Shown: positions 6,009 through 11,788 of the stretch, piece after piece | Position numbering within the stretch: position 1 is the first letter of the stretch | How the letters are laid out: each line of letters begins with the position of its first letter | Assembly (NCBI GenBank): GCA_003142355.1 | Contig: PLMF01000264.1 | Coordinates: forward strand, 18,764-31,374 | From: Bryobacterales bacterium | GTDB taxonomy: Bacteria; Acidobacteriota; Terriglobia; Bryobacterales; Bryobacteraceae | Direction of reading: 5' to 3' | Length of the DNA: 12,611 bases | Translations under genes and position numbers: made by a program | The notes under the pieces: model-generated | The model's input: only the letters and a program-made list of their open reading frames with translations | Told to the model about the DNA's origin: nothing | Database searches by the model: none

Positions 6009-7022
6009 ATGGAACTCTACGCTCGCTGGATAGACCGCTGGGAGCGTGACCTCGCCACGCGCGACACGAATCGCGTGGTCCGGCCGTTCGAATGGGGCCT
6101 CGAGTGGCTGGACGGCGCCGAGGCCGGCGGCGATGCGGCGGCTTCGGTCTCCCGATTCGTAACCGAAGCGCTGAACGACTCGGACCGCTTCTATTCCTAT
6201 GCGCCGGTTCGCGACTACCGGTTGAGCCAAGGCCGGCTGACCTTTACCAGCCCGGTCCGGTCGCGCTGCCCGGAGAACGACACGGTCAATGCGATGTGGT
6301 TCCCCGCGCCCAAGGACCCGGAGCGGGCGTTGGTGGTCCTGCCGCAGTGGAACTCCGATGCCAACGGGCACGTGGGCTTGGCCAAACTGCTCAACCGGTT
6401 CGGCATCAGCGCCCTGCGCATGACCATGGCGTACCACGCCGAGCGCATGCCGGCGGAACTGGAGCGCGCGGAGTATCACGTTTCCAGCAATATCGGCCGT
6501 ACCATCCACGCCTCCCGCCAATCCGTAATCGACACACGCGCGTGCCTGGACTGGCTGGGACAACAGGGTTATTCGCGGGTGGGTATCCTGGGCACCAGCC
6601 TGGGCTCGTGCATCGCCTTTATTGCCGCCGCCCACGATCCGCGCGTGCGGGTGGGCATCTTCAACCATGTGTCCATGTACTTCTCCGATGTGGTCTGGAC
6701 CGGGCTCTCCACGCAACACGTACGCCAGGGCTTCGGCGACGTGGTCAGCCAGGATGACCTGCGGCGGTACTGGTCCGTGATCAGTCCGGCATCATATCTG
6801 AAGCGCTTTCAAGGCCGGGACATGCAAAGCCTGCTGATCTGGGCAGGCCACGATACCAGCTTCCTGCCGGTTTACTCTCGACAGGTCCTACAGAACTTTC
6901 GGGAATTGAAGCTGGCGCACCAGGTTTTCAAGCTGCCCTGCGGCCACTACACCACGGGACAGTTTCCGTTCAAGCTCCTGGACGGGCTGGCGATGTGCCG
7001 TTTCGCCGCGCGGCACCTGTAA
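6009..7022 (+). CDS. Alpha/beta-hydrolase family protein (ABHD18-like)
   Basis: The protein has 337 residues and no signal peptide, so it is probably cytosolic. The nucleophile elbow is G195-T-S197-L-G199 (VGILGTSLGSCIAF), with likely acid D282 (WAGHDTSF) and histidine H313 (PCGHYTTG), giving a complete Ser-Asp-His triad in the usual order. The first half has the core strand ALVVLPQWNSDANGH, where the oxyanion-hole loop lies. The long N-terminal part and the segment between triad members resemble the Abhydrolase_18/DUF2048 group, whose bacterial members have no known substrate; esterase or lipase-like activity is only an inference. It stands alone, with a terminator and its own promoter upstream and a gap downstream. 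Its start codon depends on a ribosome site buried in a hairpin. Confidence 0.8.
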   Translation: MELYARWIDRWERDLATRDTNRVVRPFEWGLEWLDGAEAGGDAAASVSRFVTEALNDSDRFYSYAPVRDYRLSQGRLTFTSPVRSRCPENDTVNAMWFPAPKDPERALVVLPQWNSDANGHVGLAKLLNRFGISALRMTMAYHAERMPAELERAEYHVSSNIGRTIHASRQSVIDTRACLDWLGQQGYSRVGILGTSLGSCIAFIAAAHDPRVRVGIFNHVSMYFSDVVWTGLSTQHVRQGFGDVVSQDDLRRYWSVISPASYLKRFQGRDMQSLLIWAGHDTSFLPVYSRQVLQNFRELKLAHQVFKLPCGHYTTGQFPFKLLDGLAMCRFAARHL

Positions 7023-7094
7023 CCCAAACATCGCATTGTGGTTATTGCGGTTCTCCAGAAAACCATATTGACAAGCCAGGGATCCCATGCGAGC

Positions 7095-7193
7095 ATGAAA
7101 ACATCACTGGAAAAGGAGGTGGTCCAGCAAAAATGGAAACTAACATACGACCGCGAGAGGTGGCCGACTGTTGAAGTCGAGCCTCTAATGTAG
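7095..7193 (+). other. Candidate 32-codon micro-ORF or structured leader
   Basis: The frame MKTSLEKEVVQQKWKLTYDR, continuing [12 protein letters not shown], ends at TAG 7191-7193. Composition looks protein-like (charged and aromatic residues, no low-complexity run), but the only upstream purine site (AGGGA, about 7079-7083) is weakly placed. Inside it, 7113-7128 (AAGGAGGTGGTCCAGC) could pair over 16 nt with the 3' end of 16S rRNA, allowing one G-U pair. A second frame from the ATG at 7133 encodes only METNIRPREVADC. It may be a peptide gene, a leader, or an RNA that binds ribosomes. I do not recognise a family with certainty. Confidence 0.3.
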
Positions 7194-7284
7194 CCGATTC
7201 CGTCCAGTGGCGGGATCACGTTCCTGTGGACCGGCTGCCTCACGCGTCAGCTTCAGCCCCAGGTTGTACCTTTTAGGCTACCTT

Positions 7285-7325
7285 CCCCCGTGGGCCCTCG
7301 GGGCTCACGGGGGTTCGTGTTTTTG
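7285..7325 (+). terminator. Strong intrinsic terminator upstream of rpmE
   Basis: CCCCCGTG (7285-7292) pairs with CACGGGGG (7306-7313), extended inward by GGCCC (7293-7297) with GGGCT (7301-7305, one G-U pair) around a TCG loop. That makes a 13-bp stem, followed by TTCGTGTTTTTGG. It should stop transcripts from the hydrolase/micro-ORF side before rpmE. Confidence 0.75.
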
Positions 7326-7332
7326 GTACACT
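7324..7332 (+). promoter_or_regulatory. rpmE: Extended -10 promoter of rpmE
   Basis: TGGTACACT (hexamer TACACT at 7327-7332, then GAAT) directly follows the terminator T-run. The expected transcript start is near 7339, giving a leader of about 24 nt to the ATG at 7363. It is almost the same as the element at 5910-5918. Confidence 0.45.
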
Positions 7333-7362
7333 GAATGTTTCGAAAGGATTCCCCCCAATCAA

Positions 7363-7596
7363 ATGAAGGCTGGTATTCACCCCGCTTACAACGAAGTCAA
7401 CGTCATTTGCGCCTGCGGTCACACCTTCAAGACGAGCTCGACGCACAAGGGCGATATCCGCGTGGAGATCTGCTCGTCTTGCCATCCGTTCTTCACTGGC
7501 CGCCAGAAGCTGATGGACACCGCGGGCCGCATTGACCGTTTCGAGAAGAAGTACAAGGCCACGCGCGGCGACAAGAAGGCGCAGCCGACGGCTTGA
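7363..7596 (+). CDS. rpmE: 50S ribosomal protein bL31
   Basis: The 77-residue protein begins [20 protein letters not shown], a typical bL31 N-terminus; the protein sits on the central protuberance of the large subunit and contacts the small subunit. It is the zinc-binding (C+) form: C16 and C18 (CAC), and C37 and C40 (CSSC), followed by [20 protein letters not shown]. An in-frame extension upstream to 7207 is rejected because it would translate through the terminator hairpin. AAAGGA at 7343-7348 is 14 nt from the ATG, rather far for a ribosome site. The Lys-rich C-terminal tail is normal for the family. It is monocistronic and convergent with the sigma-factor operon. Confidence 0.96.
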   Translation: MKAGIHPAYNEVNVICACGHTFKTSSTHKGDIRVEICSSCHPFFTGRQKLMDTAGRIDRFEKKYKATRGDKKAQPTA

Positions 7597-7613
7597 AGAA
7601 GCTATCAGCCGTC

Positions 7614-7666
7614 AGCTTTCAGCCACACCCGGCGCTGGGCTTGGTTGTAGCTGATTGCTGAAAGCT
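7614..7666. terminator. Inverted repeat between convergent transcripts
   Basis: AGCTTTCAGC (7614-7623) is the exact reverse complement of GCTGAAAGCT (7657-7666), with a 33-nt loop. It lies between the rpmE stop (7596) and the stop of the Spy-like gene (7671). It has only short T-runs on either side, so a bidirectional terminator is likely but not certain. Confidence 0.45.
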
Positions 7667-7670
7667 TGCT

Positions 7671-8081
7671 TTACTTCCTTTCGCCTTGCTTGTGTGGTCT
7701 GCGGTCGCGCTCGCGCTCGGTTCGCCATTGCTCGTAAAGGGGCAGTTGGTCGGCGCGCAGGATGGCCTTGACCTTCTCGTGATAGCTCGTGTGAATGGCT
7801 TGGCCCTCGGCGTTCATCCGGTCGTGCAGTTGGTCAAACTTCTCTTTCGTCTGATCGAGAATCTGCTGCAACTGGCTCACCTGCTGGCTATCCAGTTTGA
7901 GGCGCTCGCGCATGTCCGCCACGATGTGCTTGCGAACTTCCTCGGGATCGGGCCTCTTGCCATTGTTTGGCCCGGCAACCACGGAGACGTTATAGAGCCG
8001 GTAGGCAAAACCTCCCACCAGCACCCCGCTGAGGAAAACCAGCAGCAGGGAGAGGAGCGCGGAAAACCTAGATTTCATCAT
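7671..8081 (-). CDS. Spy/CpxP-like membrane-anchored envelope protein
   Basis: The protein has 136 residues. Residues 5-27 form one hydrophobic N-terminal span (FSALLSLLLVFLSGVLVGGF), so the rest probably faces the periplasm. The remainder is helical and charged: RERLKLDSQQVSQLQQILDQ, then KEKFDQLHDRMNAEGQAIHT, HEKVKAILRADQLPLYEQWR. This spacing of leucines with the LTxxQ-like motif resembles the Spy/CpxP/heavy-metal-sensor group, which chaperones or senses misfolded envelope proteins. Two adjacent ATGs (8081, 8078) can start it, 8 nt past the anti-sigma stop. As the third gene of a sigma/anti-sigma operon it may modulate the anti-sigma factor; that is inference. The frame extends upstream to 8369, but that part overlaps the anti-sigma gene in another frame and is rejected. 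Confidence 0.7.
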   Translation of the reverse strand: MMKSRFSALLSLLLVFLSGVLVGGFAYRLYNVSVVAGPNNGKRPDPEEVRKHIVADMRERLKLDSQQVSQLQQILDQTKEKFDQLHDRMNAEGQAIHTSYHEKVKAILRADQLPLYEQWRTERERDRRPHKQGERK

Positions 8082-8089
8082 GAGCCAGC

Positions 8090-8434
8090 TCACCGACCTG
8101 GATCGGACAGTTCCAGGCCGACCGGGGCGACGTAATCCGGAGTATCCAGGGTGTTGGCATCCGCCAGCGCCTCGAGATAGCTTTGCGAGTAGGAGGACGG
8201 GTTGGAGCGCGGAATCGACATGTACGCGCCCAACACGATGGAAAGCGCCACCGCCGCCGTTACAAATGCATTGGCCATGCGCTGGAATGAGAACGTGAAG
8301 CTTTGGCGCGATTCGATCCGCTGCCAAAGATTCGGCATGAAATTCGCGCTGGGCTCCGGCGTGGGGCACGCGTCCCGGTATGCCCGTAACAGGGCATCGA
8401 GCCTTTCATCATCGTCGCCGCGCATCGAATTCAT
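8090..8434 (-). CDS. Putative single-span anti-sigma factor
   Basis: This 114-residue protein has a cytoplasmic-looking N-terminus (residues 1-50, with RLDALLRAYRDACPTPEPSA and NFMPNLWQRIESRQ), one membrane span at about 53-73 (NAFVTAAVALSIVLGAYM), and a short outer tail. Size, topology and position 12 nt behind an ECF sigma gene are those of a membrane anti-sigma factor that holds the sigma factor until an envelope signal arrives. The HxxxCxxC zinc motif of ZAS-type anti-sigma factors is absent; only one cysteine (C23) is seen. AGAGGT 3-8 nt before the ATG is a good ribosome site. The function rests mostly on context. Confidence 0.65.
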   Translation of the reverse strand: MNSMRGDDDERLDALLRAYRDACPTPEPSANFMPNLWQRIESRQSFTFSFQRMANAFVTAAVALSIVLGAYMSIPRSNPSSYSQSYLEALADANTLDTPDYVAPVGLELSDPGR

Positions 8435-8446
8435 ATTACCTCTGCT

Positions 8447-9034
8447 TCACCGGCTCTGACCGGCTGCCTCTTTTGTTCCTGCCGACCCGTAGGCTTTCAG
8501 AACCCTTTGACGGGCCCTGAACAACCGGACTTTCAGAGCATTTTCGTTGACCTTGTAGATTTTTTCAAGTTCTTTCAACGAAAGCCCTTCCACTTCCTTG
8601 AGCAGGAGCAGAATCCGATCCGCCTCCGAAACCGCTCCCAGGAGCGATTGCACGGATTCCCGGATCTTCTTCCGATACTGCTCTTCGTGCTCCACCTTCC
8701 CCCCTGCCGCTGCATCGGCCAACATCACCTGCTGCTCCGACAGGTCGGACATGCGGAATTCCTGGCGGCGGCGCTGCTTCCGAAGGTAATCGTAAGCGGC
8801 GTTCACCGTCAGGCGGTGCAACCAAGGTTCAAAGACCTCCGCCGTCCTGAGCTGGTCGAGCGAAAAATACAGCCGCAAGAAAACTTCCTGCGCGACGTCC
8901 TCGACATCTTCCGGACGGGCGATCAAACGGGTGATCGTCCCCAAAATACGCTTCCGGTACGCCAGTACGATTTCGTTAAAAGCCGCGCTGTCGCCCTTCT
9001 GGGCCCGCTTGATCAGCTCGAAATCAACCAGCAT
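8447..9034 (-). CDS. ECF-type RNA polymerase sigma factor
   Basis: This 195-residue sigma-70 relative has only regions 2 and 4. Region 2 covers about 18-90, with the core-binding and -10-melting signature DVEDVAQEVFLRLY (43-56) and WLHRLTVNAAYDYLRKQRRR (71-90). Region 4 covers about 125-180, with a helix-turn-helix in LSLKELEKIYKVNENALKVR (151-170) that reads the -35 element. The linker between them is longer than average and acidic. The start MLVDFELIKRAQKGD is canonical. It heads a minus-strand operon with a putative anti-sigma factor and a Spy-like protein, implying an envelope-stress regulon. A TGTAAC-N17-CGCC site upstream suggests autoregulation. The ECF subgroup cannot be assigned by eye. 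Confidence 0.93.
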   Translation of the reverse strand: MLVDFELIKRAQKGDSAAFNEIVLAYRKRILGTITRLIARPEDVEDVAQEVFLRLYFSLDQLRTAEVFEPWLHRLTVNAAYDYLRKQRRRQEFRMSDLSEQQVMLADAAAGGKVEHEEQYRKKIRESVQSLLGAVSEADRILLLLKEVEGLSLKELEKIYKVNENALKVRLFRARQRVLKAYGSAGTKEAAGQSR

Positions 9035-9085
9035 GCCTCACCGTTAGTGCCGGCACCCGTAAGCAGGTTCGCTTCCATCTTCTAA

Positions 9086-9112
9086 GGCGTGCCAGCAAGT
9101 AGACAGGTTACA
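9086..9112 (-). promoter_or_regulatory. Candidate ECF-type autoregulatory promoter
   Basis: On the minus strand TGTAACC (9112-9106) resembles the -35 of ECF promoters, and CGCC (9089-9086) lies where a CGAC/CGTC-like -10 is expected: 17 bp after TGTAAC, as in the SigX type of Bacillus subtilis. The leader to the ATG at 9034 would be about 45 nt. Motif seen; recognition by this sigma factor is inferred. Confidence 0.35.
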
Positions 9113-9234
9113 AAGCTTTACATTGAAATGCAAAGGCAGGATCGAGGCCTTCGAGGCCCCGGGGTAGCACCTCCGGGCAGCCCCAACCGGCCATGACAGG
9201 CCTGGATTCGCCATCGCACCGGATCTCATGGGGC

Positions 9235-9243
9235 TGGTACCAT
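9235..9243 (+). promoter_or_regulatory. Extended -10 promoter of the GDP-mannose dehydratase-like gene
   Basis: TGGTACCAT (hexamer TACCAT at 9238-9243) lies 8 nt before the ATG at 9252. The expected transcript start is then at or within 2 nt of the ATG, and no ribosome site is present, so a leaderless message is likely. Confidence 0.4.
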
Positions 9244-9251
9244 AATTCCAA

Positions 9252-10292
9252 ATGTCCTCGAAACGCGCTCTGATTACAGGAATTACGGGCCAGGACGGGT
9301 CCTACCTGGGGGAGTGGCTGCTGGCCCAAGGGTACGAGGTCCATGGTATCGTACGCCGGGTGGCCCTGGAGGATCCGGACCACCGCCTTTCCCGGTTGGG
9401 CGGAATCCTCCCCCGCCTCAAGCTCCACGCCGCATCGCTCGAAAGCTTCGCCAGCATCCACCGGGTGGTCGCAGAGGTGCAGCCGGACGAGTGCTACCAC
9501 CTGGCGGCCCAGAGTTTCGTCAGCTACTCTTTCGACGACGAATTCTCCACCCTCAACATCAACATTGACGGCACCCATTTTATGCTGGCGGCGCTCAGAG
9601 CGCTGGCGCCCGAATGCCGCTTCTATTTCGCCGGATCGAGCGAGATGTTCGGCCTGGCCGAGGAAGCGCCGCAAAACGAAGGCACCCGCTTTCATCCGCG
9701 CTCTTCCTATGGCATCAGCAAGGTGGCAGGCTTCCACCTGACGCGGAACTACCGCGAGGCCTATGGCATGCACGCTTCGAGCGGCATCCTCTTCAACCAC
9801 GAGTCGCCGCGGCGCGGGTTCGAATTCGTGACCCGCAAAATCACCGCCGGAGCGGCCCGCATCCTGGCGGGCAGGTCTCACGAGCTGCGGCTGGGCAATC
9901 TGGATGCGCAGCGCGACTGGGGCCACGCCCGCGAGTACGTGGTGGCCATGTGGCAGATGCTCCAGCAGAGCGAGCCCGACGACTACGTGGTGGCCACCGG
10001 CGAGTGCCACTCGGTGCGCGAATTCGCCGACGCGGCGTTTTCCCATGCCGGCCTGGATTACCGCCGCTATGTGATACCCGACCCCGAACTCTACCGCCCG
10101 GCCGAGGTCAATTTGCTGAGGGGAGACGCCAGCAAAGCCCGCCGGGTGCTGGGCTGGAGACACCACATCGGCTTCGAAGAGCTGGTCCGGGAGATGGTGG
10201 ACGAGGACTGCCGCGCGGTGGGAATCGAACGTGGCGGGCCGGGCATGCCCGGCCCCTACAAAGCACCCGGCCCCGACGCCACGCCGTTGTAG
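9252..10292 (+). CDS. gmd: GDP-mannose 4,6-dehydratase-like SDR protein
   Basis: This 346-residue extended short-chain dehydrogenase probably converts GDP-mannose to GDP-4-keto-6-deoxymannose for deoxyhexose-containing surface polysaccharides. The NAD(P) site is G10-x-x-G13-x-x-G16 (ALITGITGQDGSYL). Catalytic residues fit the family: S130-E131 (AGSSEMFG) and Y153-x3-K157 (SSYGISK). Gmd signatures include LFNHESPRRG (180-189), LGNLDAQRDWGHAREY (214-229) and RPAEVNLLRGDASKARRVLG (282-301). The usual TxE is SxE here, and the VRR loop after residue 33 is close to Gmd. A related GDP-6-deoxymannose or NDP-sugar enzyme is possible. After about residue 326 the protein reads into a Gly/Pro-rich tail encoded by a palindromic repeat, not a normal Gmd C-terminus. 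It is divergent from the sigma operon and has no sugar-gene neighbours here. Confidence 0.87.
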   Translation: MSSKRALITGITGQDGSYLGEWLLAQGYEVHGIVRRVALEDPDHRLSRLGGILPRLKLHAASLESFASIHRVVAEVQPDECYHLAAQSFVSYSFDDEFSTLNINIDGTHFMLAALRALAPECRFYFAGSSEMFGLAEEAPQNEGTRFHPRSSYGISKVAGFHLTRNYREAYGMHASSGILFNHESPRRGFEFVTRKITAGAARILAGRSHELRLGNLDAQRDWGHAREYVVAMWQMLQQSEPDDYVVATGECHSVREFADAAFSHAGLDYRRYVIPDPELYRPAEVNLLRGDASKARRVLGWRHHIGFEELVREMVDEDCRAVGIERGGPGMPGPYKAPGPDATPL

Positions 10293-10312
10293 GGGCGAGG
10301 CCTGCCTCGCCC
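10230..10312. repeat. REP-like palindromic element at the gmd 3' end
   Basis: Three nested or adjacent inverted repeats are seen: a perfect 20-bp palindrome GGGCCGGGCATGCCCGGCCC (10236-10255), outer arms CGTGGCG (10230-10236) with CGCCACG (10277-10283), and a second hairpin GGGCGAGGC/GCCTCGCCC (10293-10301 with 10304-10312). The first two supply the last 20 codons of the gmd-like gene, and the second starts one base after its stop codon. GC-rich elements of this style are common between genes in GC-rich soil bacteria; here it may also act as a weak terminator. Confidence 0.65.
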
Positions 10313-10342
10313 TGACGCCTGCGCAGTCGCCTTCGAACGCCA

Positions 10343-10351
10343 TGGTAGCCT
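10343..10351 (+). promoter_or_regulatory. tldD: Extended -10 promoter of tldD
   Basis: TGGTAGCCT (hexamer TAGCCT at 10346-10351, then GAAA) lies 6 nt before the ATG at 10358. Transcription would begin almost exactly at the start codon. There is no purine-rich site in between, so tldD may be translated from a leaderless message. Confidence 0.4.
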
Positions 10352-10357
10352 GAAATC

Positions 10358-11788
10358 ATGCAGTTTTCCGAGTCGATCTTCGCCGCTCGCTTCAACATCA
10401 CGCGAGGGGACCTGGAAGGCTATCTGGCGGAGGCGCTTTCCCGGGGGGGCGACTATGCGGACCTGTACTTCGAATACCTGCTCACCAGCTCCATCGGCAT
10501 AGACGAATCCATGGTCAAGAGCGCCACCCAGGGCGTCTCCATGGGCGCCGGGGTGCGGGTGATTGCGGGCGGGCGCACCGGGTACGCATACAGCGACGAT
10601 CTCTCGCCGGAAAAGATCCGCAAGGCGGCGCGAGTGGCGGCCTCCATCGCGGCGGGTCCGAGCACCATCGACAAGCTCGGTCTGAACGATGGCCCCACGC
10701 ATAATCTGTACCCGGTGCTCACCGCGCCGACGGAGACCGCGTTCCTTGATCGCGTGGAGCTGGTGAAGCGGGCGGACCGCGCAGCGCGCGCGTACGATCC
10801 GCGCATTTTCCAGGTGCAAGCCTCCTACGCCGACAGCCTCCGCCAGGTGATGGTGGCTACCAGCGAAGGAGTGCTCACGGTCGACCGGCAGCCGCAGGCG
10901 CGCCTGAACGTGGCGGCGCTGGCGCGGCAGGATGGCGGCGAGCCGCAGCGCGGGCAAGCCGGCGGGGGCGGGCGCGTCGCGCTCGACTTCTTCCTCAAAG
11001 AGAAGACCCCCGAGTTCTTCGCCGCCGAAGCCGCCCGCCAGTCCGTGGTCATGCTGGATGCGGTGGAGGCGCCGGCCGGCGAAATGACCGTGGTGCTGGG
11101 TCCCGGCTGGCCGGGCATTCTGCTGCACGAAGCCGTGGGACACGGCCTCGAAGCGGATTTCAACCGCAAGGGAGTGTCGGCCTTCAGCGGGCGCATGGGG
11201 CAGAAGGTGGCCAGCGAGTTGTGCACCGTGATCGACGATGGCGCCATCGGCAACCGGCGCGGATCGCTCAACGTGGACGACGAAGGCCACGCCACGCAAC
11301 GCAACGTGCTCATCGAGAAAGGCGTGCTGCGCGGGTATCTGCAAGACAAGCTGTCGAGCACGCTGATGCGCTCCGAGCCCACCGGCAGCGGCCGGCGCGA
11401 GAGCTACGCCCACATCCCCATGCCGCGCATGACCAACACCTTCATGCTGGCGGGCGAGAGCCAGCCGGAAGACATCATCCGGTCGGTCCCCAAGGGGCTG
11501 TACTGCGTGAATTTCGGCGGCGGGCAGGTCGATATCACCAGCGGCAACTTCGTGTTCTCGGCCTCGGAGAGCTACCTCATCGAGGACGGCAAGCTGACGC
11601 GGCCGGTGCGCAATGCCACGCTCATCGGCAACGGTCCGGAGGCGTTGAAATACGTCAGCATGGTGGGCAACGACCTGCGGCTCGACGAAGGCATGGGCAC
11701 GTGCGGCAAAGAAGGCCAGAGCGTGCCGGTGGGGGTGGGCATCCCAACCATCAAGATCGACCGTATGACCGTGGGGGGCACGGGGTGA
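10358..11788 (+). CDS. tldD: Metalloprotease TldD
   Basis: This 476-residue protein is the catalytic subunit of the TldD/TldE heterodimer, a cytosolic zinc protease that threads and degrades unfolded or modified peptides (known for microcin B17 maturation and CcdA turnover). The zinc site is visible: H257-E-A-V-G-H262 in GILLHEAVGHGLEADF, with the third ligand C449 in MGTCGKEGQSVPVGVG. The N-terminal domain (about 20-230) has the typical GxxxGxRVIAGGRTGYAYSDDLS stretch around 62-84. Length is normal. The last four bases, GTGA, overlap the tldE start, so the two subunits are translationally coupled. A run of Gly/Arg residues (192-206) replaces a better-conserved loop but looks tolerable. No RiPP precursor gene is next to it. 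Confidence 0.95.
   Translation: MQFSESIFAARFNITRGDLEGYLAEALSRGGDYADLYFEYLLTSSIGIDESMVKSATQGVSMGAGVRVIAGGRTGYAYSDDLSPEKIRKAARVAASIAAGPSTIDKLGLNDGPTHNLYPVLTAPTETAFLDRVELVKRADRAARAYDPRIFQVQASYADSLRQVMVATSEGVLTVDRQPQARLNVAALARQDGGEPQRGQAGGGGRVALDFFLKEKTPEFFAAEAARQSVVMLDAVEAPAGEMTVVLGPGWPGILLHEAVGHGLEADFNRKGVSAFSGRMGQKVASELCTVIDDGAIGNRRGSLNVDDEGHATQRNVLIEKGVLRGYLQDKLSSTLMRSEPTGSGRRESYAHIPMPRMTNTFMLAGESQPEDIIRSVPKGLYCVNFGGGQVDITSGNFVFSASESYLIEDGKLTRPVRNATLIGNGPEALKYVSMVGNDLRLDEGMGTCGKEGQSVPVGVGIPTIKIDRMTVGGTG

Noticed and set aside
9108..10343. 411-codon minus-strand frame opposite the gmd-like gene
   Set aside because: Shadow of a clear SDR gene; His/Val/Gly-rich with no domain, and it crosses the REP-like element and two promoters.
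10256..11413. 385-codon minus-strand frame opposite tldD (and a similar one at 11572-12573 opposite tldD/tldE)
   Set aside because: Third-position GC bias opens these frames; composition is non-protein-like and the sense genes are certain.
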